Shown here piece by piece: positions 26,547 to 35,376 of a stretch of 64,000 bases of DNA. A model generated the notes under the pieces. That model had not been told where the DNA came from. It did no database searches and saw only the letters and a program-made list of their open reading frames with translations. Both the position numbers and the translations under genes were made by a program. This DNA is from Neisseria sp. DTU_2020_1000833_1_SI_GRL_NUU_006 (GTDB taxonomy: Bacteria; Pseudomonadota; Gammaproteobacteria; Burkholderiales; Neisseriaceae). The stretch lies in the NCBI GenBank assembly GCA_032388755.1, contig CP135593.1, positions 248,001 to 312,000 on the forward strand, written 5' to 3'. Position 1 is the first letter of the stretch; every line of letters starts with the position of its first letter.

Positions 26547-26604
26547 TAAAAGGTCGTCTGAAAGGCAGGAACGTAAGGGTTTGTTCTTTTCAGACGACCT
26601 TTTG
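26547..26604. terminator. Uptake-sequence inverted pair
   Basis: AAAAGGTCGTCTGAAAG and its complement are separated by about 25 bases, downstream of misS. Confidence 0.55.
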
Positions 26605-26629
26605 TAGGCTTGGGGTGTGGCAATTTGTT

Positions 26630-26786
26630 TATAGTGGATTAACTTTAAACCAGTACGGCGTTGCCTCGCCTTAGCTCAAAGAGAACGATTCTCTAAGGTG
26701 CTGAAGCACCAAGTGAATCGGTTCCGTACTATCTGTACTGTCTGCGGCTTTGTCGCCTTGTCCTGATTTAAATTTAATCCACTATA
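26630..26786. repeat. Correia element, full length (157 bp)
   Basis: Inverted ends TATAGTGGATTAACTTTAAA ... and TTTAAATTTAATCCACTATA bound the element. It keeps the inner segment (GAGAACGATTCTCTAAGG and the GGTGCTGAAGCACC hairpin) that the shorter copies lack; this inner part is where an IHF site is described. The element begins 26 bp downstream of the misS stop codon. Confidence 0.92.
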
Positions 26787-26812
26787 CAAACCCCGATGGG
26801 CAATATTCATGG

Positions 26813-28228
26813 TCAAGAGTTTTTAGGATGCGGCTTTTCCGTTTTGCCGTTCACTTTCTTTTTGGGCAGGATAAAGTGCATTTTCAAACCATTCGGCTTG
26901 ATATTTTCGGCCATGATTTTGCCGTTGTGCTGCTCCATGATGTGTTGGGTCAGGGCAAGGCCTAAGCCCGTACCGGGCTTGCTGGCGCTGGAGTCGGCAC
27001 GGTAAAAGGCGGTGAAAATGTGCGGCAGTTGCATTTCGTCCACGCCGGGACCGTTGTCGGTAACGTCCACAATCCAATGCTTGCCGTCTTGTCCGATATT
27101 GACACGGATGGTGCTGCCTTCGGGGCTGTAATTGATGGCGTTGCGGATAACGTTGTCAAACGCGCGGTACAAATAGCCTTCGTTGGCGCAGACCGTGGCA
27201 TTTTCGGGGATTCTGGGTTCGACCGAAAGGGTAACGGTTTGTTTGTTCTGCTGGGCAATGCTTTGGTTGTCTTCCACGATGTTTTTCAGGAAGGGGACGA
27301 GCTTCAGGCTTTCTTTTTCCAGCGGGATATTGGATGTTTCCAAACGGGAAAGCGTCAGCAATTCGCCAACCAAGGTATCCATGCGGGTCAATTCGCCTTC
27401 CAGCCTTTTCAGGTATTGCTCCTGCTTTTGCGGCTGCGCCTGAATCAGTCCGACAATCGCCTGCATACGCGCCAAAGGGGAGCGCATTTCGTGGGAGACG
27501 TGGTGCAGCAGGTGGCGTTCTTTGGCAACGAGTTTTTCCAGTTTTTCCGCCATTTTGTCGAACTGGATGGCAAGGTGGGACAATTCGTCGTCGCGGTCGT
27601 CCACTTGCTGGGAAATACGTGTTTCAAGTTCGCCGTTTGCCACCCTGTCCATACCGCTGCCCAAGATTTTGATGGGCTTGGTAATGTTGCTGGCGAGGAT
27701 GTACGCCATCAGTAGGCCGACGACGATGATGAAGGAGAGGATGATAAATTCGTGCCAAATCGGGGCGAGCGGCAGGCCCGGGATAAAAAGCGGGCTGGGC
27801 AGGCGTTGCGCCTGATGGCTGTCCCAACCTTTGATAAAGAAGAGGTATTCTTCGCCGAAACGGTCGTATTCGATGTGCGCCAAATCGGAATTGGGATTAT
27901 TGATGGCAAACACGCGGGCGCGTTCGATGGTGTGGTTGTCGATGTTGCGGTCGAGGATGTCTTTTTTCTCGTCGCCCAAAATGACGTAAACGGAATTGGA
28001 GACGGGGCTGTCTTCCCATTCCGCCAATATTTCGCGCGCACCGCTGTCCCCGCGCGCCCTAAAGGCAGAGAGGATGCTGTTCATCAAAGTGGTTTCGATG
28101 GTGCGGCGTTGGTTGAATTGGTTTTCGGCGAGGGTATTTTGCACCAGCCAAAAAGAAAAACTCGCCACAAAGATTGCGCAGACGATGACTGCGCAAAATG
28201 TGGCGAAGATGCGTTGAAACAGTTTCAT
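26813..28228 (-). CDS. misS: Sensor histidine kinase MisS (CpxA-like)
   Basis: A 471-residue inner-membrane kinase. Membrane spans are at about residues 8-30 and 160-180, framing a periplasmic sensor domain. A HAMP linker follows ([20 protein letters not shown]), then the dimerisation helix with phosphate-accepting His246 ([15 protein letters not shown]) and an ATPase domain with [10 protein letters not shown] and [19 protein letters not shown]. Together with the adjacent regulator it matches the neisserial MisR/MisS system, the CpxR/CpxA counterpart that governs envelope stress and inner-core lipooligosaccharide modification. It starts 15 bp after misR, and a full Correia element lies just beyond its stop codon. 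Confidence 0.9.
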
Positions 28229-28243
28229 TGATCTGTTTTATCT

Positions 28244-28921
28244 TTAGTTTTTAACAAACAGGTAGCCCAAGCCCCGTACGGTCTGAATCAGCGAGGCATC
28301 GCCCAGTTTGTGGCGGATGCTGGAGATGTGGACGTCGATGCTGCGGTCGAATTTTGCCAGTTTGCGGTCAAGCGCTTCGATGGACAAAGTTTCTTTGCTG
28401 ACGACTTGTCCGGCATGGCGCATCAGGACTTCGAGCAGGTTGAACTCGGTGCTGGTCAGCTCAAGCGGAGTGTCTTTGATGGTCGCCTGACGTTTGGCGG
28501 GGTAGAGGACGACGTCGCTGACGGAAATGCTGTTTGGCGCGTTGTTCGGCTCGCCGCTTTGTTGCGCACGGCGCAGGATGGCGTTGATGCGTGCCAACAG
28601 TTCGCGCGGGGTGCAAGGTTTCGGAACATAGTCGTCCGCACCCATTTCCAATCCGATGATGCGGTCGATGTCGTCGCCTTTGGCGGTCAGCATGATGATG
28701 GGAACGGTGCTTTGGGAGCGGACGTTTTTCAATACGTCCAAGCCGTTCATTTTCGGCATCATGGAGTCTAATACGACGACATCGTACTGGCCGGTCAGAA
28801 TTTCGTGTACACCGGCTTCGCCGTCCGGAACGCTGTGGACGTTCAATCCTTCGGCGGTAAGGTATTCGGTGAGCAATTCGGTTAGCAAAGCGTCGTCATC
28901 TACGAGTAATACGCGACTCAT
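28244..28921 (-). CDS. misR: Response regulator MisR (OmpR/CpxR-like)
   Basis: A 225-residue two-domain regulator. The receiver domain has the acidic pocket DDD at 8-10, phospho-acceptor Asp52 (VVVLDSMMPKMNG) and Lys101 (YVPKPCTP). The C-terminal winged helix ends VDVHISSIRHKLGD...IQTVRGLGYLF, typical of the OmpR group. It is first in a two-gene operon with misS. Confidence 0.93.
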   Translation of the reverse strand: MSRVLLVDDDALLTELLTEYLTAEGLNVHSVPDGEAGVHEILTGQYDVVVLDSMMPKMNGLDVLKNVRSQSTVPIIMLTAKGDDIDRIIGLEMGADDYVPKPCTPRELLARINAILRRAQQSGEPNNAPNSISVSDVVLYPAKRQATIKDTPLELTSTEFNLLEVLMRHAGQVVSKETLSIEALDRKLAKFDRSIDVHISSIRHKLGDASLIQTVRGLGYLFVKN

Positions 28922-29187
28922 GGGATTTCCTTTTCGTGATTGTATGCGCTGCGCAAACCCGAAATAAACGGGTGCGGCGGATAGTGATGGCTAATCTTAA
29001 CACGCATTTTGAGTTTTTTGATAGCTTGTTTTCCTATGCTTTTGCGCTTTTTTGCATTGCAGGGACGCTGTCTTTACATTTTCAGACGACCCCTGTACCA
29101 AATCCCCAAAATATACGCCGGATACGCGCCAAACGGGCGGCAAAATAATGCCGGTAAAGGCTGTGTTCGAGAAAGAACGGGGGATTC

Positions 29188-29294
29188 TATAGTGGATTAA
29201 CTTTAAACCGGTACGGCGTTGCCTCGCCTTGCCGTACTATCTGTACTGTCTGCGGCTTCGTCGCCTTGTCCTGATTTAAAGTTAATCCACTATA
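29188..29294. repeat. Correia element, internally deleted (107 bp)
   Basis: Ends TATAGTGGATTAACTTTAAA and TTTAAAGTTAATCCACTATA are intact. The inner 50 bp of the full element is missing, joining GCCTCGCCTT directly to GCCGTACTATCTGTACTG. Confidence 0.92.
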
Positions 29295-29340
29295 AAACAG
29301 GTCGTCTGAAAACGTATTCAGGCTTTCAGACGACCTGTTT
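29295..29340. terminator. Uptake-sequence hairpin
   Basis: AAACAGGTCGTCTGAAA and CTTTCAGACGACCTGTTT form a long stem directly against the end of the Correia element, upstream of pheA. Confidence 0.6.
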
Positions 29341-29393
29341 GATGTTAAAATGATTGTTTATATTGATGAATGAATCACAAGGGGCTTGTCGAT

Positions 29394-30482
29394 ATGTCCT
29401 TATCCATTGACGAACAGCTTTTGCCGCACCGCAATGCCATCGATGAAATCGATGCCGAGATTTTGCGCCTGTTGAACGAGCGCGCAGGCCATGCGCACGC
29501 CATCGGCGAATTGAAAGGAACGGGCGCGGTGTACCGTCCCGAGCGCGAAGTCGCAGTATTGAGGCGGATTCAGAGTTTGAACCAAGGCCCGCTGCCTGAC
29601 GAATCCATCGCAAGGCTGTTTCGCGAAGTGATGAGCGAATGCTTGGCGGTGGAGCGTCCGCTGACGATTGCCTACCTCGGCCCGCAGGGAACGTTTACCC
29701 AGCAGGCAGCCATCAAACATTTCGGCCATGCCGCCCATACCGCCGCGTTTCAAACCATAGACCAGTGTTTCCGCCAAGTCGAAACGCGGCAGGCGGATTA
29801 TTTGGTCGCGCCGGTTGAAAATTCGACCGAAGGTTCGGTCGGCCGCACCTTAGACTTATTGGCGGTAACCGCATTGAAAGCCTGCGGAGAAGTCATTGTC
29901 CGCATCCATCACAACCTTTTGCGTAAAGGCACACACGAATTGGGCGGCATCACAAAAGTCATCGCACACGCCCAAGCGCTGGCGCAATGCAACGACTGGC
30001 TCGGACGCAACCTGCCCAACGCCGAACGCATCGCGGTTTCCAGCAACGGAGAAGCGGCAAGGCTGGTGGCAGAATCAGATGACCCCAGTATCGCCGCCAT
30101 CGCAGGACGTACCGCAGCAGATATTTACCATTTGAACTATGTCGCCGAATGTATCGAAGACGAGCCGAACAACACCACGCGTTTCTTGGTTATGGGGCAT
30201 CAAGATACAGGCAGCAGCGGCAACGACAAAACCTCGCTGGCAGTCTCCGCGCCCAACCGCGCCGGCGCCGTCGCCGCGCTGTTGCAGCCGTTTACCGAAT
30301 CGGGCATTTCCATGACCAAGTTCGAAAGCCGCCCGAGCAAATCCGCGCTGTGGGAATATCTGTTCTTCATCGACATCGAAGGGCATCAAAACGACGAAAA
30401 AGTCCAAAACGCACTGCGGCTCTTGAGCGAACGCGCATCGTTTGTCAAAGTCATCGGGTCCTATCCGGCAGCCGTTTTGTGA
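29394..30482 (+). CDS. pheA: Bifunctional chorismate mutase / prephenate dehydratase
   Basis: A 362-residue enzyme of phenylalanine synthesis. The start is placed at ATG 29394 (MSLSIDEQLLPHRN) because AAGGGG lies nine bases upstream and the family begins there; an in-frame ATG at 29370 lacks a ribosome site. The chorismate mutase helix bundle spans about residues 1-90 (IDEIDAEILRLLNERAGHA). The dehydratase domain begins TIAYLGPQGTFTQQAA and includes VAPVENSTEGSVGRTLDLL and NTTRFLVMG. The ACT regulatory domain has the ESRPSK motif, implying feedback control by phenylalanine. An uptake-sequence terminator follows. Confidence 0.96.
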   Translation: MSLSIDEQLLPHRNAIDEIDAEILRLLNERAGHAHAIGELKGTGAVYRPEREVAVLRRIQSLNQGPLPDESIARLFREVMSECLAVERPLTIAYLGPQGTFTQQAAIKHFGHAAHTAAFQTIDQCFRQVETRQADYLVAPVENSTEGSVGRTLDLLAVTALKACGEVIVRIHHNLLRKGTHELGGITKVIAHAQALAQCNDWLGRNLPNAERIAVSSNGEAARLVAESDDPSIAAIAGRTAADIYHLNYVAECIEDEPNNTTRFLVMGHQDTGSSGNDKTSLAVSAPNRAGAVAALLQPFTESGISMTKFESRPSKSALWEYLFFIDIEGHQNDEKVQNALRLLSERASFVKVIGSYPAAVL

Positions 30483-30498
30483 TGCAGCAGGAATAAAG

Positions 30499-30526
30499 AA
30501 GGTCGTCTGAAATTTCAGACGACCTT
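30499..30526. terminator. Uptake-sequence hairpin between convergent pheA and queH
   Basis: A gapless inverted pair AAGGTCGTCTGAAA/TTTCAGACGACCTT followed by T-rich sequence. Confidence 0.75.
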
Positions 30527-30551
30527 TTTCTTCATAGCAAAACCGGCTCAA

Positions 30552-31295
30552 TTATTTGTCCACGACGATTTTGGCAGCCTGTCCGTCAGGCGAGGGTTCG
30601 TATTGTGTGGATTCGTCGCCGTAATACAGCACGCCGAGTTTGATGGGGATGCGGCCTTGCGATTTGCGGTGGGCGTTGGAGTCGCGCAGGGAGTAAGCGC
30701 AGCCGCAGTATTCTTGTTGGTAGAAGTGTTCGCGTTTGCTGATTTCGATCATGCGCGCGCTGCCGCCGCCTTTGCGCCAGTTGAAATCCCAATACACGAC
30801 GTCGTCGTAGGGTGCGGCGGCGCGGTGGCCGCAGTCGTTGATTTGCGCCATGTTTTTCCAGCGGGAAATGCCCAGCGAGCTGGTGAAGACGGGGAAGCCG
30901 TTTTCGTGGGCGTATTGGGCGGCTTTTTCGAAACGCATGTCGAAACACATGGTGCAGCGGATGCCGCGTTCGGGTTCGAATTCCATGCCTTTGGCTTTGG
31001 CGAACCATTCTTTGCGGTCGTTTTCGTAGTCGTCGTCTTTGTCGATGAAGGGGATGCCGAATTTGTCGGCGAAGCGCATGTTTTCTTCTTTGCGCAGCAT
31101 GTATTCTTTGAGCGGGTGGATGTTGGGGTTGTAGAAGTAGATGGTGTAGTCGATGCCGCTGGCGAGCATGGCTTCCATCACTTCGCCGCTGCACGGGGCG
31201 CAGCAGGAATGCAGCAGGACTTTTGTATGGCCGCCGGGTGGGACGAGGACGGGGCGGTTGATGTCGGTAACGATGGGGCTGGTTTTATCGTTCAT
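30552..31295 (-). CDS. queH: Epoxyqueuosine reductase QueH
   Basis: A 247-residue iron-sulfur enzyme that reduces epoxyqueuosine in tRNA to queuosine, the alternative to cobalamin-dependent QueG. The cysteine motifs are all visible: SCCAPCS (Cys31, Cys32, Cys35), RCTMCFDMR (about 106-114) and EYCGCAYS (about 191). Conserved blocks YNPNIHPLKEYMLRKEE, SSLGISRWKN and DFNWRKGGG support the family. It stands alone, with its ATG preceded by a short gap to the patatin gene. Confidence 0.9.
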   Translation of the reverse strand: MNDKTSPIVTDINRPVLVPPGGHTKVLLHSCCAPCSGEVMEAMLASGIDYTIYFYNPNIHPLKEYMLRKEENMRFADKFGIPFIDKDDDYENDRKEWFAKAKGMEFEPERGIRCTMCFDMRFEKAAQYAHENGFPVFTSSLGISRWKNMAQINDCGHRAAAPYDDVVYWDFNWRKGGGSARMIEISKREHFYQQEYCGCAYSLRDSNAHRKSQGRIPIKLGVLYYGDESTQYEPSPDGQAAKIVVDK

Positions 31296-31368
31296 GATTG
31301 GGGTGTTCCGTTTGTGGTGCTTCAGACGACCTTTGGGTTATGGGTCGTCTGAAATGGTTGTGGTGTGG

Positions 31369-32820
31369 TTATTGGATGGGTTTGTTTTGTTTTTTGGCTG
31401 CCTTGCCGTCTTTGGGGGCGGGTGGCGGCGGCTCGGCGAAGATGGTTTCGGGGTTGGGATGTGCGGCAAATTCGTGCAGCAGTTTTTGGTAGTCTTGGGA
31501 CTGTTTCATCAGCTCTGCCGCTGCGGTCCGCAGGTTGTCCACGTCTTCGGGCGGGAGGTAGAAGCTGGTGGGGATGTTCAACACTTTGTCGCGCAACGCG
31601 GACGGCGGCAGGTCTTTGAGGTTGAGGCTGACAAAGGAGAAGCTGATTCCGTCGCCGCTTTGTCGGTTGGCTTCGTTGCGTTGATCGACAAAGGCGCGGA
31701 AGCGGCGCAGGGATTCTTGGGTGTATTGGTCGATGGGAATACTGACAATGGCGGTAACGACGTCGCGGAATCTCGGCACAGCGGCGGTTTTGTCCATATT
31801 GCTGCTGATTTGGTTTTGGGCATTGACGCTGATGACGACGATGTGGCGCAGGTTGCGGCTGCGGATTTGTTGTTCCAACACTTTGTCGGGATAGATTTCG
31901 GTCATGTCCAAGAGGCTGCGCATGCCGAGGTTGTCGGTCAGACCGCCGTCTATCAGGTGGATATAGGGGCGGGTTTTGCTGTCGCTGTATTTGTTGAACC
32001 TGTTTTTAAATTCTTGATAGGTGGGGTTTTGCTGCTTTTGGGGCTCGAGGCCGATCATTTGCAGCTGCGGCGGCAGGGTGTAGCCGCAGTTGCCGCCGTT
32101 GTTGTTGAGGGTAATCGGGGCGAACACCATGGGCACTGCGCTGGAAGCGGCAACGGCGCGTGCAAGGCGCAATCCGCCCAAGTCGATACACATGGGGTCG
32201 AAGTATTCTTGCGTGAAGTTCAGGCGTTCTCCAGCGCCCATGTCGGTAGCGGAAATGATGGCGAACGGGCCTTTGCCGTACCTTTCCAAATCGCGGAAGG
32301 TGGCTTTGCCGAAAAGGTGGTTTTCAAACTGCTCCTGCAAGAGGTCGCCGCGTCCGTATTCGGATGAGGCGAGGCGGGGCAGGTTGGACATGGAAAAGGC
32401 TTGCTTGACGGCTTGGCGTTGGAAGTTTTGGTGAAGGAAACGCTTGTAAAACATGGGGATGGTTTCTTCGCCTTTGAGCGCGAAGTAGGCGGCGAGGACG
32501 GAGCCGCCGGATACGCCGACTACCAAATCGACATTGGACATCAGCGACTTGCTTTTGCCGCCGATGGTAACTTTTTGCTGCTTAAGCTGTTCCAACACGC
32601 CGTAGCCCAACGCCGCCGCGCGCGTCCCGCCGCCGGAGAGCATCAGGATGATGAAGGTGTCGTCTTCTTCGCGCCGAAACTGGCTGGTTTCAAAACGATA
32701 GCCTTGGTTCATGTCAATTTTATTGATGGTGGCGACAGGCTGATACTTGACCAGCGAGCAGGCAGACAGCGCGGCAAAGGTAAAGGAGGTCAGGATGGTT
32801 TTGAACGGGCGTTTCGGCAT
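31369..32820 (-). CDS. Patatin-like phospholipase, predicted lipoprotein
   Basis: A 483-residue protein. The lipobox LSAC at residues 18-21 follows a basic hydrophobic leader, so it should be lipid-anchored at Cys21. The patatin domain has the oxyanion loop SGGGTRAAALG (62-72), the nucleophile motif G-V-S-G-G with Ser104, and the catalytic-dyad Asp in HLIDGGLTDNLGMR (about 290). The family hydrolyses phospholipid or other acyl esters. The C-terminal 140 residues are helical and Pro/Ala/Lys-rich near the end. It could act in periplasmic lipid turnover; host-directed activity is speculative. Confidence 0.88.
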   Translation of the reverse strand: MPKRPFKTILTSFTFAALSACSLVKYQPVATINKIDMNQGYRFETSQFRREEDDTFIILMLSGGGTRAAALGYGVLEQLKQQKVTIGGKSKSLMSNVDLVVGVSGGSVLAAYFALKGEETIPMFYKRFLHQNFQRQAVKQAFSMSNLPRLASSEYGRGDLLQEQFENHLFGKATFRDLERYGKGPFAIISATDMGAGERLNFTQEYFDPMCIDLGGLRLARAVAASSAVPMVFAPITLNNNGGNCGYTLPPQLQMIGLEPQKQQNPTYQEFKNRFNKYSDSKTRPYIHLIDGGLTDNLGMRSLLDMTEIYPDKVLEQQIRSRNLRHIVVISVNAQNQISSNMDKTAAVPRFRDVVTAIVSIPIDQYTQESLRRFRAFVDQRNEANRQSGDGISFSFVSLNLKDLPPSALRDKVLNIPTSFYLPPEDVDNLRTAAAELMKQSQDYQKLLHEFAAHPNPETIFAEPPPPAPKDGKAAKKQNKPIQ

Positions 32821-32921
32821 GGAAGTTTGGCTGTGAACAAAAGAGCTTGATTATAATGGATTAAATCTGTTTTCGATACCGTGCGGCAGGTTAAGGCGAT
32901 GCCGCAGCGTAGATTGGAAGG

Positions 32922-32970
32922 TTTTCAGACGACCTTGGTTCATTCCGCAATCGGACAGGTCGTCTGAAAA
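32922..32970. terminator. Uptake-sequence inverted pair
   Basis: TTTTCAGACGACCT and AGGTCGTCTGAAAA lie between plsY and the downstream patatin gene; arms are 21 bases apart. Confidence 0.55.
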
Positions 32971-32982
32971 ATAAAATCAGGT

Positions 32983-33594
32983 TTAAGGCTTGTCCGCCTT
33001 GTCTCCGATTTTGCCTTCTTTGCCTTGAAGTAGGTTTTGGATATTGCTTTTATGGCGGTACAACACCAGCACGGCGATGACAACGGTCGCCCAAGCCCAA
33101 GAAGGGTAGGGCATCAGCCAGAGGGCGACGAGCGGCGCGGCTACGGTGGCGGCGAGCGCGGCAAGCGAGGACACTTTAAAGCCGAATGCCATCACCAGCC
33201 AAATTGCCGCGCAAACCAAAGCCGTTGCAGGAGAAAGCGCCAGCAGTACGCCCAACGCAGTTGCCACGCCCTTGCCGCCTTTAAAGCCGAAAAACAGCGG
33301 CCACATATGTCCGACCAACGCGGCGACGGCAACCGCTGCTATGGTGATGACCGACAGATTCAAAGCATCTTGCAGACAGCGTGCCAAAACCACCGCCACC
33401 AAACCTTTGAGCGCGTCGCCCAGCAAAGTCAGCGCCGCCGCCTTTTTCTTGCCGCTGCGTAAAACATTGGTCGCGCCGGGGTTGCCCGAGCCGTAAGTGC
33501 GCGGATCGTCCATGCCGTAATATTTGGAAACGATGACGGCAAACGACAGCGAACCGATTAAATAAGCCGCGATAACGGCGGATACATTGAACAT
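32983..33594 (-). CDS. plsY: Glycerol-3-phosphate acyltransferase PlsY
   Basis: A 203-residue inner-membrane enzyme with five predicted spans that transfers acyl groups from acyl phosphate to glycerol-3-phosphate, the first step of phospholipid synthesis. The three family motifs are visible: GSLSFAVIVSKYYGMDDPR with GSGNPGATNVLRSGKK, and KGGKGVATALGVLL. It is divergent from folB with 56 bp between them. Confidence 0.96.
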   Translation of the reverse strand: MFNVSAVIAAYLIGSLSFAVIVSKYYGMDDPRTYGSGNPGATNVLRSGKKKAAALTLLGDALKGLVAVVLARCLQDALNLSVITIAAVAVAALVGHMWPLFFGFKGGKGVATALGVLLALSPATALVCAAIWLVMAFGFKVSSLAALAATVAAPLVALWLMPYPSWAWATVVIAVLVLYRHKSNIQNLLQGKEGKIGDKADKP

Positions 33595-33650
33595 TTCAGA
33601 TGCTTTACTTAAAATGGGACGCTCATTTTATCAAAAAAACAGGCAGGCAA

Positions 33651-34001
33651 ATGGACAAAATCTTTTTACGCGGCATGAAGGCGGACACCTTGATCGGCGT
33701 GTACGACTGGGAACGCGAACGCCCCCAAACCCTGATTTTGGACTTGGACATCGGCATCCCCGAACAAAGCGGTCAAGACGACCACATCGGCAATACCGTC
33801 CACTACGGCGAAGTCTGCGAAGCCGTCAGGGCAAGCCTTGCCGAACAAAGCTTCCTCTTGCTCGAATCATTGGCGGAACACATCGCCAAACTCATCCTTG
33901 ACAATTTCGGCGCGTTGAGTGTGCGCGTCAAAATCATCAAACCCGGCATCCTGCCTGATGTCAAAGAAGTCGGCATTGAAATCGAACGCAGCAAGGTTTA
34001 A
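33651..34001 (+). CDS. folB: Dihydroneopterin aldolase
   Basis: A 116-residue folate-pathway enzyme that cleaves dihydroneopterin to hydroxymethyl-dihydropterin and glycolaldehyde. The start is taken at ATG 33651 (MDKIFLRGMKADTLIGVYDW), preceded by AGGCAGG; the in-frame upstream extension overlaps the plsY promoter area. TVHYGEVCEAV and LLLESLAEHIA with the catalytic Glu-containing segment, and VKIIKPGILPDVKEVGIEI, are characteristic. Confidence 0.95.
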   Translation: MDKIFLRGMKADTLIGVYDWERERPQTLILDLDIGIPEQSGQDDHIGNTVHYGEVCEAVRASLAEQSFLLLESLAEHIAKLILDNFGALSVRVKIIKPGILPDVKEVGIEIERSKV

Positions 34002-34016
34002 AACAGCACAAACGTT

Positions 34017-34040
34017 TTAGCGAAACCCGCTTCGCTCCCT
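34017..34040. repeat. Single 24-bp unit abutting an uptake-like sequence
   Basis: The unit begins TTAGCGAAACCCGC and is followed at once by TTCAGACGAGCC, a two-base variant of the uptake sequence. It is the only unit of this family outside the his region. Confidence 0.75.
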
Positions 34041-34158
34041 TTCAGACGAGCCTTTTCATGACTCAAGAGGTCGTCTGAAAGCTCGGCTTCAACGAAGTTA
34101 AAACCCATTCCCGATTTTCAGACGACCCCGTATCAAACTTTACAAAGAGAACACGCAA

Positions 34159-34692
34159 ATGGATTTGAAAGAAACCAAACTCAGCAGCGAGCCGATTTAC
34201 CAAGGCTCATTTGTTACTATCAACCGCGACAAAGTCCGCCTGCCCAACGGCAACGAAAGCCAGCGCATCGTCATCCGTCATCCCGGTGCGGCCTGCGTTT
34301 TAGCGGTTACCGAAGAGGGCAAAGCCGTACTCGTGCGCCAATGGCGTTACGCCGCAGACGCTGCCACGCTCGAGCTGCCCGCCGGCAAACTCGATGCAGG
34401 CGAAGACCCCGCCGAATGCGCCCTGCGCGAGCTGGCGGAAGAAACCCCGTACACCGCCGACCGCGTCAAACTCATCAGCAGCTTCTACACCGCCATCGGC
34501 TTCTGCGACGAAAAAATGTACCTCTATCAAGCAGAAGGCGTGCGCCTCGGCAGCACCTTGAGCAACGACGAAGACGAAATCACCGAAACCGTCCTGATGA
34601 GCAAGGAAGAAGTCCGCACCGCTTTGGAACACAACGAAATCAAAGACGGCAAAACCTTAATCGGGCTGCAATATTGGCTGATGCAGGATTGA
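34159..34692 (+). CDS. Nudix hydrolase, ADP-ribose pyrophosphatase type
   Basis: A 177-residue Nudix enzyme resembling NudF/ADP-ribose diphosphatase: RHPGAACVLAVTEEGKAVLVRQWR, then ELPAGKLDAGEDP. The Nudix box runs from Gly76 to Tyr98 and keeps the metal-binding REL-EE (Arg90, Glu91, Glu94, Glu95), but the conserved Gly near its end is Pro97 (EETPY), the form common in ADP-ribose and sugar-nucleotide hydrolases. It is flanked on both sides by uptake-sequence pairs. Confidence 0.88.
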   Translation: MDLKETKLSSEPIYQGSFVTINRDKVRLPNGNESQRIVIRHPGAACVLAVTEEGKAVLVRQWRYAADAATLELPAGKLDAGEDPAECALRELAEETPYTADRVKLISSFYTAIGFCDEKMYLYQAEGVRLGSTLSNDEDEITETVLMSKEEVRTALEHNEIKDGKTLIGLQYWLMQD

Positions 34693-34705
34693 TGTGAAAA
34701 GGATG

Positions 34706-34747
34706 TAAAAAGGTCGTCTGAAAGAATGTTTTCAGACGACCTTTTTG
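34706..34747. terminator. Uptake-sequence hairpin between convergent genes
   Basis: AAAAAGGTCGTCTGAAA / TTTCAGACGACCTTTTT, T-rich on both ends. Confidence 0.75.
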
Positions 34748-34760
34748 TTTAAAGTACCGC

Positions 34761-35183
34761 TTATTTGGTGAAGTTTTTCAGTATGGCGGAGGCGATGTCG
34801 TCCAAGCCGAAACCGTCGGCTTCCTGCGCCGAGCCGTTGGGTGTGGCTTTATCGACGAGGTTGGGCAGGACTTGAGCCAGCAGGTCGCCCGCCTGGTTGG
34901 CATCGATGCCGAACTTTTGCGCCACTTGGCTGATGGTGTCGCTGCCCAGCGCGTTTTGCAAATCGCTGCCGGATATGGGCGCGTTGTCTTGTTGGTTGGA
35001 AACCCAGCTGTTCAATACGTCGCCTAATCCGCCTTGTTGCAACTGGTTGATCAGACTGCCCACGCCGCCTTGCTGACGTACCAAATCCATCGCCATATCG
35101 GTCAGAGAGTTTTGTGCGCCGCTACCGTCTTTACCGCCCAGTGCTTGTGCTGCCGCGTTCAGCAGACTGTCCATTAATGCCAT
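34761..35183 (-). CDS. DUF937 / YidB-like protein
   Basis: A 140-residue protein starting at the ATG complementary to 35181-35183, which has AAAGGAAA upstream; a longer in-frame extension crosses an uptake sequence and is rejected. It begins MALMDSLLNAAAQALGGKDG and contains LINQLQQGGLGDVLNSWVS and KFGIDANQAGDLLAQVLPNLVD, typical of the DUF937 (YidB) family. Its function is unknown; homologues are small abundant cytoplasmic proteins. Confidence 0.85.
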   Translation of the reverse strand: MALMDSLLNAAAQALGGKDGSGAQNSLTDMAMDLVRQQGGVGSLINQLQQGGLGDVLNSWVSNQQDNAPISGSDLQNALGSDTISQVAQKFGIDANQAGDLLAQVLPNLVDKATPNGSAQEADGFGLDDIASAILKNFTK

Positions 35184-35376
35184 GATGTTTCCTTTGTGTG
35201 AAGTGTAAAATGCCGAGTGTAACAAAATTCCGTCATTTAATTCGCGGTTTAACTCAATTAAACCCGGCTTAGGGAGAATTGACGCGAAAACAAAAAAGGT
35301 CGTCTGAAAGCCTGTGTTGCACTTGAAATCCGAATCCAAGACCCCTTTATTTCAAGCCGAGGCAGGAAGGTTTCGG

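Larger units (their letters stand above)
26339..26812. other. 474-bp intergenic region with uptake-sequence pair and Correia element
   Basis: This lies between the divergently placed Pat-like gene and the misS 3' end. It holds an uptake sequence at about 26370, an inverted uptake pair at 26547-26604 and the full-length Correia element at 26630-26786. Nothing gene-like remains. Confidence 0.7.
28922..29393. other. 472-bp intergenic region before pheA
   Basis: This separates the divergent misR and pheA genes. It holds a single uptake sequence near 29083, a deleted Correia element (29188-29294) and an uptake-sequence hairpin (29295-29340). A 70-codon open frame at 28936-29148 has no family resemblance or ribosome site and is not called as a gene. 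Confidence 0.65.

Noticed and set aside
28936..29148. 70-codon open frame upstream of pheA
   Set aside because: No ribosome site, no family match, and it contains an uptake sequence; more likely non-coding.
31153..32367. Open frame of 404 codons on the plus strand
   Set aside because: It lies opposite queH and the patatin-like gene, which both have complete catalytic motifs.
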